Shown one piece after another: positions 33,651 to 45,810 of a stretch of 64,000 nucleotides of DNA. The number at the start of each line of letters is the position of its first letter. Within the stretch, counting starts at the first letter, position 1. A program made the position numbers and the translations under genes. The notes beneath the pieces are model-generated. The model had not been told where the DNA came from and made no database searches. It saw only the letters and a list, made by a program, of their open reading frames with translations. The DNA is from Chloranthus sessilifolius (taxonomy: Eukaryota > Streptophyta > Magnoliopsida > Chloranthales > Chloranthaceae): contig CM037597.1 of assembly GCA_021018995.1 (NCBI GenBank), positions 32,242,936-32,306,935 on the forward strand. Direction: 5' to 3'.

Positions 33651-34480
33651 TGCCTTTTCCATTATGATTTAGAGCACCGTCATAATAAAGGGTCCATGAC
33701 GTCTCATCGGGCTCTTCATTATGAATTGTGAGTAAGTCTTCATCCGAGAAATCTGCATGTACGGGCTCATCACTCGGGAGTGGGAGATCTGTGAGGTAAT
33801 TAGCGATTGCTTATCCTTTGATCGACTTTTACGTGATGTAAGTAATATTGAATTCTTGCAAGAGCATATGCCAGCGAGCGATCTTTCCTGATGTGGCAGG
33901 CTTCTCGAATACATACTTTAGAGGGTCCATTCGGGCTAGTACTAGTATTTTATGTGCTCCAAAGTAGTGCCGTAATTTGGTTAAGGCCCACACCAATGTG
34001 AGGTAGGTCTTCTCTATTGGAGTGTATTTTTGTTTGTACTCAATTATCGTCCTATAGAGGTAGTAGATAGCCTTCTCTCTCTTGTCGTCTTCCTTGTATT
34101 GTCCAAGAATTACTCCTATTGCTTTATCATTTGCTGAGAGGTAGAGGATTAGAGGTCTTCCGAGAACTAGTGGCGATAGTATTGGCGGGTTAAGAAGATA
34201 CTTTTTGATATTATCGAAGGCTTGCTGACACTGGTCATCTTATTTGCACTCATCTCCTCCTTTAAGTAGTCCGTAGAAAGGATCACATCTTTTTGAATGT
34301 TGGGAGATGAATCTCCTGATGAATTGCAATCTTCTTATTAGGCTTCATAATTCTTTGATATTGCTGGGAGGTGGCATCTCAAGGATAGCTCTGACTTTTG
34401 CGGGGTCCACTTCGATCCCTCGCTTGCTGACTATAAAATTGAGTAATTTTTTGGAAGTGACTCTGAAGACACATTTCTTT
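33651..34480 (-). pseudogene. RNase H (gypsy type) of element I
   Basis: Assigned by position between RT and the second RNase H, and by minus-strand patterns such as KYVFEKPATSGKIARWHMLLQEF (33830-33920) and the ILVLARMDPLKYV-type strand just above. Strongly decayed. Confidence 0.7.
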
Positions 34481-34489
34481 GGGTTCATT

Positions 34490-35110
34490 TTTAACTGATA
34501 TTTCTTAGCTCTTGTAACACCAGTCGGAGTGCTTCAACATGTCCTACTCTTGTTTGGGACTTCACTAATATGTCATCAACGTAGACTTCTACACATTTAT
34601 ATATCATGTCGTGAAAAATAGCCATCATGGCACATTGATACGTGGCTCCTGCATTCTTGAGCCCAAAAGACATGACAACGTAACAGTAAGTACCCCATGG
34701 TGTGGTGAAAGAAGTCTTTTCTTGGTCAGACTCTGCTAATTTTATCTGATTATACCCAGAGAAACTGTCCATGAAGGATAGCATCTCATGTCCAGCGGTG
34801 TTGTCGACTAGAGTGTCAATGTGCGAATGTGGGAAGTCATCTTTTGGGCATACCTAGTTAAGGTTTCAGAAGTTAATGCAAACCCGTACTCTGCCGTCTT
34901 TCTTAGCGATCGGTACTATGTTGGCGACCCATTTGGGGTAGAGGACGACTCGAATGAATTTGGCTTTGTGTAACTTGGCAACTTCCTCTTTAACTTGAAG
35001 GGCGATTTGTGGGTGCATCCTACGAAGTTTTTGCTTAACAAGTTTTGCATCGGGTTCCAAGACGAGACGATGTTCTACCAAACTTGGGTCTAAACTAGGC
35101 ATATCCTCAT
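34490..35110 (-). pseudogene. Reverse transcriptase of element I
   Basis: Blocks: VEHRLVLEPDAKLVKQKLRR, EEVAKLHKAKFIR, VPIAKKDGRVRVCINF, then MLSFMDSFSGYNQIKLAESD, TPWGTYCYVVMSFGLKNAGATYQ and the catalytic VEVYVDDILVKS (Y-V-D-D). The TPWGTYCY and FGLKNAGATYQ wording is typical of Tat. Broken. Confidence 0.92.
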
Positions 35111-35156
35111 AGGACCATGCAAAGGAGACGAGGTGTTCTTGTAGGACTTGTACGAT

Positions 35157-37100
35157 TTATTGATGTCCCTTAGAGTTTAGCGTCTCGCTAATTGGTAACC
35201 TCTTAGGTTTCTCTTCAGTGCCAAAGTTGATTTCTTTTATAGGTTCTACGACAGCTTGGGTTTGCTTCTTGAAATGCTTGATAACCTGTTGGAAGTCCTG
35301 CGCCTCTTCGGGGACTAATGTTTCTTCTTCATCCTCGGTAAGCTCATATACTGTGAAATTGCTACACTGGGGATTTAGTTTTGTGAAAGGTAACCCTTCA
35401 TAGGCACAATTTATGACTGAGAGATCTTTGGTAAGGTGAAGGTCAAGGCTATTGATCTTTCTCTCAAAGTCATGAAGTATCTCGTCTGGTGTAACCACTG
35501 GCTTGTTGTTTAGCCTGGACACCTTTCGTCCTCGTCCAAGAGATGGGATAGAAGTCTTAGGAGAAAAGTTCCCTTATGGGCCGCAAAATTTGTTTAGGAC
35601 GAAGGGTTCCCTTTCTTTTCTGAGGTTTTTTTATTTTTTTGGATTTTGTAATTTTGAATTTTTAGGGTTTTCTTTTTTTTCTATTTTTTTTATTTTCGAT
35701 AGTAGATATGGTACAGGATCGGTCGCCTCAAGAAGCGCCGGGAGAGTTGCTTCCTCTAATTAAGGGAGCGAGACGACTATTGGAGCCATTCGAGCGACTC
35801 TTTGGGAAATGTGAATTTGTTCTGAATTTGGTATTTTTTTTTAAAGTCCTCATCTAATGAGACCTTTTGAATAAGCGACGTCGATGATAGCGGTATTGAC
35901 ATTCGGATTTCCTCTATCATATTGATTGCCTCATCTTGGAAGAAGCTCTGAAGATTGTAATCAATCGAACTATCATCCTCTAAGTTATAATACGGTTGCT
36001 CTTCCTGTTGAGGTGACCTCCTAAGGGATCCTCAGGGGTAGCGATCTCTTTCCCTTGAACTTCATAATATTTTAGGATGAGCGCACATGCTCGGCAGCGA
36101 GGCTGGTAATGGTGAGAAATGCAGGGAGATCCCCAAGGGCATTCCCATCCTTTCGAGCTAGAGTTAAAGCTGGTATTAAACTTGTCTTCTTGATCTGACA
36201 ATGCTTGAAGTCCTAGGTTAGCCTGCTCTGCTAGCTCGAGTGCAGGGAGGTCTATCCAGTAGTCCTCGTCATCACTCGGAGGGGGTTTCCATTCTTCCTC
36301 AAGGGACTTCCAAAATATTTGGAGTTGTGGCGTGTCTTGGAATGGAGGAGTGTCTAATTTAAGTTCCTCTTCAAACTCTATGAGGGCGATGTGGGTGTTT
36401 CACCCTGGGTCAACCAAATGACTGTTGGAATTTTCTTCTTCTTGTGCCGGTAGCTGAGTTGGTGGGTCGTTACTTGCTTCTGTTGCCACGGGATTGGAGT
36501 CATTGGATCCTACTATTATGGAATGTCAAACCCAGCTAGCAAAGTGTTCCAATATGCTGGTGCATGCCCTACAGCGGGGTTGGTATGGGTGAGTGATACA
36601 CGAGGAGTCCCACGGGCATTCCCATCCTCCAAGGCCAAGGCCGAGGCGGATGCTATGTGAGTTAAAATCCTCTTTTGGAGTGTCATCTCCTTCCCATGTT
36701 AAGTGTAAGTGCTCTTCACTATCTTGCAAGGTGGCTATGTGGAAATCTTCATCGTCAGTAGATTCCCAATCTCCCACTTGCGGCTCGAGTTCTGGAGGTT
36801 CTTTCTTTCTCTCTTTTGTAAGCTCCTTAGTGTCAAACAAGGGTTTGACTCCCTTGAGTGGTTTATCAATATCGTCATTCAGATTCGTTAAATCGTTAAA
36901 TGCTTTAGTCATTTGTTCAATTTCTGTTTCTTGGAATCTAGTGAAGGACACTTCCTTCGGCCTTGGTACATCTACTTTCTCTGTGGTCCCATAGACGAAG
37001 TGGTCATATAGAGACCATTTCGATGAGGTAGGGAACAAGTGGGCTTGCGGGCTGTCCGATTGATAACCTAACCCTAAGTGCTTGAGTATTTTCATTGGAA
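35157..37100 (-). pseudogene. Protease-RT linker of element I with two Cys-rich modules
   Basis: A long polyprotein linker. Two copies of a module of pattern C-x5-C-x2-H-x(5-6)-C-x2-C lie at 36068-36152 (GWECPWGSPCISHHYQPRC) and 36545-36628 (GWECPWDSSCITHPYQPRC), each followed by RAC and an IL/YY or IL/HF helix. Between and around them the sequence is acidic (TDDEDFHIATLQDSEEHLHL). The role is unknown; the Cys/His spacing suggests metal binding (inference). Several breaks. Confidence 0.65.
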
Positions 37101-37199
37101 CAACGGGTCCAGCGCGACCTTGCTTGTTTTTACCAAGTCCGGTGTGGGAGATGTACTCGAGCTAATACATAAGGTCCCACCCTTTTGTCGTGGTTGGGT

Positions 37200-37870
37200 T
37201 GATGTCATAGAGTTTAGCGAGGTTTGGGCCAACCTCTCTTCTCATTAATTTTTGTTGATGCATTGGGGGAAAACTAGGAGGGGTAGGGGATGAACTTTCG
37301 CAATGATTGTCTCATCAGGGATTCAGGCCTTCTGAATGTGGCCTGTGTCCAAAACTGAATCATGGGCTATCGGAATACTCGCAGCGTAATCAGTGTCCAT
37401 CTCCTGGAGGGGTGCATCAGCATATATACGGACAGTGGAGTCCTCATATAAGAATTTGATACATTGATGGTATGTGGACGCAACGGCTTTCATTAACTCT
37501 AACCATTTTCTTCCTAAGATAAGATTATACATACTAGCAAAGTCAGAAACATGAAAAGTGACATCTTTCGTTACAAGTCCTAGGCGAACCTATAGTTTGA
37601 TAGTTCCTTTGAAGAAACGACGTGAACCATCATAAGCTATGAGTGATAGCGCCGAGGGTCTGGCATCCTGCTCCGTGTATTCGAGCGTCTTTCACATTGT
37701 GATAGGGAAGATATTGAGTCCTGCTCCTGTATCAACCAACACATGGGGTACAAAGAATCCTCTGATTATGACCATAAGGTATATGGGAGCTGTGCTTTCG
37801 TGGAGCGTCTCCTTAGGCATGTCTGCGTCTGTGAAAGTGAGCGTTGGAGGTTATACCATGACCGAGGCGG
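37200..37870 (-). pseudogene. Aspartic protease region of element I
   Basis: It ends with YNLILGRKWLE (37500-37532), the ILGR block of retropepsins, then an insert-like CIKFLYEDSTVRIYADA. Upstream (37640-37870) the minus strand reads patterns of the type VLVDTGAGLNI, matching the catalytic loop. Broken. Confidence 0.75.
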
Positions 37871-37999
37871 TTTGATACAACTCATCCAATGTTGTGTCCT
37901 CATCCACTTGTGTGTCTTCAAGTGTCCTTATTAGTAGCCGGTGATGGTCAGGTGATTTCTTGATGAGTTCTAATATAGATATCTGGGCCGGGATCTTTT

Positions 38000-40520
38000 A
38001 AAGATACCACAGAAGGTCATATTCTTGCCCTGGCTCGAGTGCAATTTCTTTGCCTGGCCGATGAGCCTTGGGTGTAGGTGGTTGGAGTGGTTGAGGTGCA
38101 GGGATAATGTGAGGTGGGGGCAGCAAGTTAACTTCTCTTTCTCGCACGCTCCCCTCTGATGGTTGTGCGTTCGTGAAATCCTTACTTTGAGGGAGAGGTG
38201 AAGCTGGATAGTTGGTCCCTGATTTAAGAATCAGGCAAGTCGATTGTTGACCGAACTCAGTATGGCTCGACGTTGATGTGTTTGTGAAGTGAGTGAAATT
38301 CAAGATTGGAGTGCGTACTTGCGCTAGACTACTCCAAGGTGGGAGGTACTGCGTATAATCCTCTTTTTTTAAGAAAGCAGAGACCAGTGTCTCGCACGGG
38401 TCGAGATGTTCTTCTTACTCACTTTCTTCTATGTTTAGTGAACACTCAATCTTTACTTCATTTCCTAGGTTTGGAGTTTTTCGAGTGACACTTTCTACCC
38501 ATGCGCCAATTTAGGCTATAATTTGAAGAACATGGTGTCCATACTCGGGCTCAGAATCAGACGAAGGGAGTGGCAATAGTGTTGCCTCAGGATTTGAAGG
38601 AGTTAAAGGTTTTAGAGGGCAACTATAGAGGAATGATCTCCAGGCCCTAAAAGAGTGGACTCATATCTGAGTGAATTTCGGGTGAGGAGGTAGACTCGGC
38701 AAGGTGATTCGAGTGATCAAGGCCGAGGGATGTGGGGGTAAAGGAACTCTTGTAGGGGTAGCAAAAGTGTCGAAAGGTTGGATACGAGTGATTAAGGTGG
38801 AGGGCTGGAAGGGGGATGGATCGAAAAGATCCACGGTAGTGACCTGAGCCGGTGTTGCTTGGTTGTGGTTAGGCATAAGATTATTAATGATCCCTAAATT
38901 ATATTGGGGTTGGTTATTATTAGGGTTACGATTTTTAAGCACTTCCCAGTCGATTTAGTTTTGATCATTCATGTCATAGATCACATCCCGAAGAACCCAG
39001 CAGTCTTCTAGGTTGTGTCTCGTGTATCGATGGAATGCCCAATATTTGCCATAGTCTAGGTTTGTCGGCCATGGTCAGGGTCTTTCCTGTGAGAATCGAA
39101 GGAGATTTTGAGTGTTAAGGAGACAAAAAATGTTAGGGATCGTATCAGGTAAAGGGGGATAGTGTTCCCACCTTGGCTAGTAGGGGACTCTAGTGGGTTG
39201 AAGTTTTGCGATGGGGGTACGTTATTGTAGTTTGACACGTGGGCCGATCAATTCTGTGTCGCATTTTGGTTCTGGTAGGTGTTGGGATATTGGTTCATGT
39301 TCTGGTATTGGCCCTGATTCTCGTTCTGGCCTTGGTTTTGGTTTGCATATCTTTGTTGATTGGTGCCTTGGTTTTGGTTCGTGTATCGTTGCTAATTTTG
39401 ATTTTGCCCGAAGTTTCGTGGTTGGAAGTTCCCGTTCTCAGAGTTTTGTCCTTGGTTTACAATGGTGTTGACCTGTTCGGTTCCTGAGGCTTTCTTATTA
39501 TTTTTTGACTTTGATTCACTGGAAGAGCCTACTTTCGATGTAACTATGGATAGGGCGAGGTCTTCGCCTTTAATGTGTCACGCTAGTTGGGAGGCCTGGG
39601 AGTGGAGTGCAGTGAAGTCAGGGCAATCACTTATGACAAGCGTGCTCTTCAACGATTCCCTAGTATTGTTGATAATATTATCAATCGAGTCTTTCTCATT
39701 CATTGAAGTGCCAGTCTTGACAGTGAGTTTCCTCCATCTGGTGAAGAAGTCAGTGAATTCTTCATCGGGTCCTTGCTTTGTGCCATCAGATCGCTAAGAC
39801 TGACTGTCTCTTGGATCAAGTGTTTGTATTGGTCTAGGAATTGGCTGGCTAAATCGTCGAATATTTCTATCTTATAGAGCGGGAGTCCCGCAAACCAATC
39901 TAGAGCTTCTCCTTCTAATGAGCGTTGGAAATAGTGAATGAGAAGTTTTTAATTATCATGTATGGGTCGACAATCGTTGTAAAAGAGGGCCAAGTGACGG
40001 TTCGGATTTCCGTGCCGTTATATTTGGTAAATTTTGGTGGTTTAAATCCTATTGGTAAGTTAAATTCAATGTCCCGACAGAATTTATCAAATTCAAATGA
40101 GTGACCAGGGCGTTCCCTCTTGGCCATGTAGTCGTCGAGCATTTTAGGGATATCTTTAATTTTGATAGTGTTGTCTTTTGGAGCAACCCATGAGCCAACC
40201 TTGTCTGGAGAGTCCTCATTAAAGAATGTGTGAGCAGGTTGCCTCAACGGTGTGGCACGAGCTGACGCCGTACTCGGGGTAGGCGGTGGCCTTTTTTTTC
40301 GTTCTCGTTCTTCTTAATATTGTCGTGACCTAATGGTCTCATATGTGGCAGTCAATCCTCGAAGTAATTCCTCAGAGTCATCATCTCCTCTTTGTATTCT
40401 TTTAACACTGAGTTTTATGATTTGTTGAGTAGTGAGGTATTGTCCACTGTTACCATCCTTCCCATTATGATTATTATCGGTGTGCGGGGTAGAGACGGAA
40501 TTTTCATGTTCGCCAGCCAT
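38000..40520 (-). pseudogene. Gag region of element I
   Basis: The N-terminus MAGEHENSVSTPHTDNN (40520) is followed by a capsid part with NLPIGFKPPKFTKYNGT (40000-40080). A Gln/Asn/Tyr-rich low-complexity stretch lies at 39225-39480, and a degenerate knuckle-like motif YWAFHRYTRHNLEDCWVLRD near 38980-39060. A proline-rich tail follows (38000-38940). Gag forms the particle and packages RNA. Roughly ten breaks. Confidence 0.82.
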
Positions 40521-40750
40521 GTTAATCTTAAGTTGTCATAGGTTAGAATTGTAAAGTGATTCTTCTTCGTACATGGGGTTGTCGTGATATCCCCATAATG
40601 GTGGGTCTCCTAAACTCACTCTTCGTATGTCGGACATCTCGAGTCTTTGACAAAGACTCATATATTTAAAGAAAATCTAAATGATGCGATGGGAAAAAAT
40701 GAGAAAATAAAATAAAAACTATCTAAGAAAGAAAGAGTTTGCAAAAGTGT
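40521..40750 (-). other. Leader of element I
   Basis: Short untranslated stretch between the primer site and the gag ATG. No other feature was seen. Confidence 0.6.
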
Positions 40751-40768
40751 CCCATCGCAATCGCCAAT
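40751..40768 (-). other. Primer-binding site of element I (probably tRNA-Arg)
   Basis: The minus strand reads TTGGCGATTGCGATGGGA directly after the LTR end. It resembles the tRNA-Arg-type primer sites (TGGCGACT...GGGGA) common in Tat/Ogre elements. The tRNA assignment is from memory. Confidence 0.65.
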
Positions 40769-41049
40769 CTGTTGGTATGCGCTTTTTCTGGATTCCTCTT
40801 GGTCCCCGTTGCATCAGTGGCCAAATTCTGTCCAGGTGGACTCTAGCGATGCGGTGTTTAAAATGTTAGAAATAAAATAAAAAAAGGGAAAATTTCTAGG
40901 ATATTTCCTAGTTTGTTGCGATCGCCAGCTGCAGATATTTAACGACGCTGCAACACATCACTGATCACACTTTAGAGCGGGTGTGGGTTACTTCTTTACT
41001 GAATCGTCCTCCTGCGAACATCAGCAGCTATGGCTCTTCTTTATAATTT

Positions 41050-41780
41050 AGATAATTTAGTTGTCCTTTTCTTTCCCTGTTATTAATATAATTCTGATTG
41101 GTTTAGATTTTCTTAATTCTATTGTAAGTCTAGTTATGTGAATTTATTATAGTGATCTAGTCTAATATTCTAACCCTATTGAAAGTATAATTAATTTAGT
41201 CTCCTAATCCTATTAGGAGTCTAATTAATTTTATTATTTTACTCTTGTTAAAAGTCTAATTAATTTAATTTCCTAATGCTACCAGAAGTCCAATTAATAT
41301 TAGTCTCGTACTTGTACTAGGAATGCAAATATATCAATTCTAATAAAACTCTAATTAAATCAAGCATGCTGATTGTACTAGAATTCTAAGTAAAGAAATT
41401 ATAATAATTCTACTGCAATTCTAATTGAAATAGAAAACTAATTTTACTATAACCCTAATTTAAGTAATGAATTAATTTTATTAAAATCTAATTAAAACAA
41501 ATAAACTAATTTTATTATGATCTAATTAAAGAAAATAAATTAGCTATACTCAAAATTTAATTAAAATAAAGGAACTAAATTTATCAAATTTTCTAATCAG
41601 GTCGAGGAATTAACTTTACTAAAAAAATCTGATTTAAAGTAATGAATTAACTATACTAGATTTTAATTGAGATACAGGAACTACCTTTTACTAATTCTGA
41701 TTAAAGCAATAAATAATATTATACTAAAATTCTAACTGGTTCAATGAATTAATTTTACTAACATTCTAATTAAAAAAAGG
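41050..41780. repeat. Degenerate AT-rich repeat in the LTR of I
   Basis: About fifteen loosely spaced TCTAATTAA/TCTAATTGA words at roughly 40-60-bp intervals. Non-coding. Confidence 0.6.
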
Positions 41781-42515
41781 GTTTTGGCTCGCTATGCTAA
41801 GGAGGATTGGCCTCGTTCTCAAGTACCTTCCATAAGCTCCCTTGGGCAAATCGGGTGGCTGAGATTAAAGTAAGTTGAATTTTGGATTATAAAATAGTAT
41901 TTTTTAAAAAACATTTGAGTCATTTTCGGGATTATAATCATGAATTAAATTGTGAAACTAGGATTAGAGAAAACTAAATTAATATTTGGGATTTTTAGAA
42001 ATATTAAACTAAGAAATTAAAACTAGAATTTAAAATTTTAACGACTAAATTCTAGGCCGAAATTAGAAAATCAGGCCGTATGAGTAAGGACTGGTTCTAG
42101 AAACTAAGAACTAGAACCAGAACCAGAGATTAACGATAGGACTGGAGATTAAGATTTTGAACAAAATTAAAGTTTGTGGTTGGTGAATTAGGCCGTCAAA
42201 TTAAGGACTGGATCTAAAAACAGAGGACTAGAACCAGGAATTAAAATTACAATCTGAATAAAAGCGTTTACGGTCTAAGACTGAAAATTTAATATTAATA
42301 ATTGAAACTAAGAGAAAATCCTAAATCTAAAACTAAGATTTTTACCTACGACCGAGGCTGCGGAGAGGAATCTCAAAAATTCGAAACTTGAATCTCGAAA
42401 TCATGACTAGGTTCCTCTATGTGTTCATTCTCAGAGTTCTCTGGTTTCAGAATTCTAAAAAAAATTCGTTCTCTCTCGTGTTGTGTGCCCTCTCTGGGGT
42501 GAATTAGAAAAAAAT

Positions 42516-42525
42516 CTTTTATAGG
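42516..42525 (-). promoter_or_regulatory. TATA box in the LTR of I
   Basis: Minus-strand CCTATAAAAG, downstream (in element sense) of the GCGC-rich U3 and about 1.1 kb from the LTR start. Confidence 0.6.
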
Positions 42526-42969
42526 TTTTTCTCCAATTAAACGCCCTATTTCTGGTTTTTAACTGGATTGCGCGCCGATCTCTCGGTGCTTAATCACTTT
42601 GAGTCGGTCACCGACTCATTGAGCGACCAGCTAATTTGCTCAGCGAGTTTCCTAGTTCTAATAATGTTAGGGCTAATTGCGCAGTTGGTGTAGGGTGCAC
42701 AATCCGATTATGCGTCTCTTCCAAAGCGCATAATTGAGGAAGCTTGGGGGTTGAGGACTGTAAGACAAGGTCAGGTGTAGGCCAATTGCACATCGGTGGT
42801 CAGGCACTCAATCCGATCGCACGTCTCGTGTGAGGCGCATGATCAAGTCTCAAAGTGGTCTAGGAAAGGAAGTCTGGTCTAAAAGGGGGACTGATTACAG
42901 GCATGTTGTTTGGCATGCGATCAAATTATGTGCATGGTTTTAGGCGCATAATTCGGGGTTGTCCAAGCC

Positions 42970-43540
42970 GGGTCTAAAATGCCAGATTATTGTTTTAGCC
43001 TGCATTCTGACTATATACTATTGTTTCAGTATATAGTCTCCATATGTTGGGATCTGAGCCACAGAGCTATTATTTCAGCCTGTGTCCAGTCATGTACTAT
43101 TGTTTCAGTGCATGGTTCCCACGTTAGGATCATGGGGCCTGAGCCACAGAGCTATTGTTTTAGCCTGTGTCCAGCCATATACTATTGTTTTAGTATATGG
43201 TCCCACATTAGGGTCATGAGGCCTGAGCCACAGAGCTATTATTTCAGCTTGTATCCAACCATATACTATTGTTTCAGTATATGGTCCCACATTAGGGCAA
43301 AAGGGGTCTGAAATGCAAGACTATTATTTCAGTCTGCATTCCGACTATATACCATTATTTCAGTATATAGTCTCCCTATGTTGGGATATGAGCTACAGAG
43401 CTATTATTTCAGCTGGTGTTTAGCCATGTACTATTGTTTCAGTGCATGGTCCCGATGTTAGGGTCATGGGGCCTGAGCCATAGAGCTATTGTTTCAGCCT
43501 GAGTTCAGCCATGTACTATTAGTGCATGGTTCCCACATCA
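42970..43540. repeat. Minisatellite, unit about 83 bp, about 7 copies
   Basis: The words gagccacagagctatt and actattgtttcag recur at 42977, 43055, 43141, 43224, 43307, 43388 and 43474. Each unit contains actattgtttcag-like words twice, suggesting an older half-unit of about 40 bp. The open frames crossing it on both strands are artefacts. Confidence 0.9.
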
Positions 43541-43609
43541 GAATTATGAGATCAAAGGTTGACCAAACAAATTTGTATATTCCGAGAGGGCAAAATGAGG
43601 GTGTCTACA

Positions 43610-43790
43610 CTCCTGAGCTACTGGACTTTGTTTTGGCAATGTTAGTCCCAACGGGAAACTCAGTGAACACAGATATGGTGTGTCGGCCGTTCATCATTAC
43701 GATTGAGGACCACGAGGCCGTGGCTGATTTTATCTTGCTGGATATGGAGGGATTCGATGTAATCCTCGGGTCTGCTGACACAGCTCATGA
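43610..43790 (+). pseudogene. Protease fragment of element K
   Basis: The words LAMLVPTGNSVNTDMVC and [17 protein letters not shown] match the second half of a chromovirus aspartic protease (family pattern ending in D-V-I-L-G-x-D-W). The first half would lie on the far side of element I. Confidence 0.75.
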
Positions 43791-44260
43791 GAAAGAGTGT
43801 CAAATTTGAGTGGACCGAACAGTGTGAGAAGTGTTTTCAAGAACTTAAGAGTAGGCTAACAACCGCGCCAGTGCTTGCCATACCAGCAGGTAGTGGAGGT
43901 TTTGTAGTGTTCAGTGATGCATCACACAATGGATTAGGATGTGTGGTTTATCAGAATGAGAGAGTTATTGCTTATGGCTCTCGGCAGCTCAAGGACCACA
44001 AAAAGAATTATCTGTCTCATGACCTTGAGTTGGCAGCAGTCATCTTTGCCCTGAAGATTTAGAGGCATTACCTTTATGGGAAAATATTTAATATATTTAC
44101 AGATCACAAGAGCCTCAAATACCTTTTCATACAAAGAGATTTGAACATGAGGCAGAGAAGATGGATGAAAATTTTCAAAGATTATGATTGCTCCATCCAG
44201 TACTACCCCGGGAAGGCTAATGTCGTGGCAGACGCATTGAGCCGAAAGTCTTCTACTTAG
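43787..44260 (+). pseudogene. RNase H region of element K
   Basis: Blocks: [87 protein letters not shown] and [17 protein letters not shown]. This is the gypsy RNase H together with its connection to RT. Confidence 0.92.
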
Positions 44261-44281
44261 TTATCACATCTCATCGCAAGA

Positions 44282-45810
44282 GTGCACCAATGCCACTTAC
44301 TCAAAGATATGGCCCTAAGTGACACGAGATTTGATGTTAAGGGTTCGGGAGCTTTAATGGCTACAATTGTTATTCGGTCGACACTTTTGGAGAACATCCA
44401 CAATCTACAAATGACCGATGATGAACTCATGGCCATCAGAAAAGATGTGATTAGCGGGAATCGACCATATTTCTCCATCAAGGAGGATGGATCACTACTA
44501 TTTCGAGGCCGAGTGTGCATGCCAACAAACACCGAGCTTCAAGACACCATTCTAGAGGAAGCTCATAAATCGATGTATGCCATCCACCATGGGAGTACCA
44601 AGATGTACCAGGATTTGAAAAAGAGTTTCTGGTGGAGGGGTCTAAAGAATGACGTAGCAGACTATATTTCAAAGTGCTTAGCGTGTCAAAAAGTTAAGAT
44701 CGATCATCGTAACCCGTTTGGTCTATTACAACCATTCCCAATACTAGAGTGTAAATGGGAGGCCATATCAATGGACTTCATTATTGGTTTGCCAAGAACA
44801 GGGAAAGGGCACAATGCTATTTAGGTAGTCATTGATCGATTAACCAAATCTGCACACTTCCTACCATATAGTAAGAGGTATACAACTAGTAAACTCGCAT
44901 AGTTGTACCTCAAGGAGATTGTCAGATTGCATGGTATACTTGTTCGCATAGTATCAGACAGAGACCCACTGTATACATCTCAGTTTTGGTAACATTTTCA
45001 TAAAGGAATGGGTTTTAAGCTAGATTTTAGCTCCGCATTTCACCCTCAAACCGATGGGCAGACCGAAAGGTGAACCAGGTAATTAAAGGCACGCTACAGG
45101 CTTGTATGTTAGAGTTTCAAGGATCATGGGGTAAGCATCTACCCTTAATTGAGTTTACGTACAACAATAGTTATCAGATGAGTATTGGAATGGCACCATT
45201 TAAAGTTTCATATGGTCGGAGATGCAAGTCTCCACTCAATTGGGAATAAGTTGGCGAGAAACTAATTTTAGGTCTAGAATCATGGAAAGCACAACCGAGA
45301 CAGTTCGGTTAATCAGTGACAGGTTGCAAGTTGCGTAGAGTCGCCAAAAGACTTATGTCGATCTTCAGAGAACAAGTGTCGAATTCCAAATTGGGGACAA
45401 TGTGTTTGTTAAGATCTTGTCCATGAAAAGAGTAATGTTGTTTGGAAAGCGTGGGAAACTAAGCCCGCGCTATATTGGGCCTTTCGAGTTATTGGGCTGA
45501 GTCGGAGAAGTCACTTATAGGGTTGCTTTACTACCACAACTATCCAGCATGCACAACGTATTCCACGTATCAATGTTGCGGAAATATGGGAAAGACCCAA
45601 CTTATGTCTTGGACTACCAACCTATTGAGCTTGAAGAAGATTTAACGGTGGCCGAAGAACCAATACCAGTTTTAGACCGTAAAGAGCAGACCTTATGGAC
45701 CAAACAGATCCCCTTAGTATTCATGAAGTGGCGGAACTACTCTTCAGAGGAAGCCACTTAGGAACGCGAAGCAGCAATCCGCGATCAGTTCCCACATCTA
45801 TTTGAATGAA
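44282..45810 (+). pseudogene. Integrase region of element K
   Basis: The zinc-binding part has AHKSMYAIHHGSTKMYQDLK and CLACQKVK. The core has WEAISMDFIIGLPRTGKGH, then DRLTKSAHFLPY, SDRDPLYTSQFW and FHPQTDGQTER. The C-terminal part has RGKLSPRYIGPFELLG, HNVFHVSMLRKY, and a final IPLVFMKWRNYSSEEAT block resembling the chromo-like tail of Tekay elements, whose known role is targeting of heterochromatin. Several breaks. Confidence 0.9.

Larger units (their letters stand above)
24328..43609 (-). mobile_element. Tat-lineage Ty3/gypsy element I
   Basis: From high to low: 5' LTR (40770-43609), primer site, gag, protease, RT, RNase H, a second archaeal-type RNase H, integrase, then a long 3' region carrying an antisense multi-exon gene. 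The second RNase H and the C-terminal integrase pattern are diagnostic of Tat/Ogre-type elements. D is inserted at its low end and I itself sits in the protease of chromovirus K. Its 3' LTR is not identified and is probably beyond D. More than twenty breaks over gag-pol. Confidence 0.85.
40770..43609 (-). repeat. 5' LTR of element I, 2.8 kb
   Basis: On the minus strand it starts TGTAGACACCCTC (43609) and ends ACCAACA (40770), typical Tat/Ogre termini. A TATA box lies at 42516-42525. U3 contains an ~83-bp minisatellite (42970-43540) and GCGC-rich words (42570-42960). The R-U5 part holds an AT-rich degenerate repeat with TCTAATTAA words (41050-41780). The flank in K is ctcct (43610-43614). Confidence 0.8.

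Noticed and set aside
42979-43311. Open frame of 110 codons on the + strand and 61 codons on the minus strand
   Set aside because: Both lie within the 83-bp minisatellite and simply translate its units.
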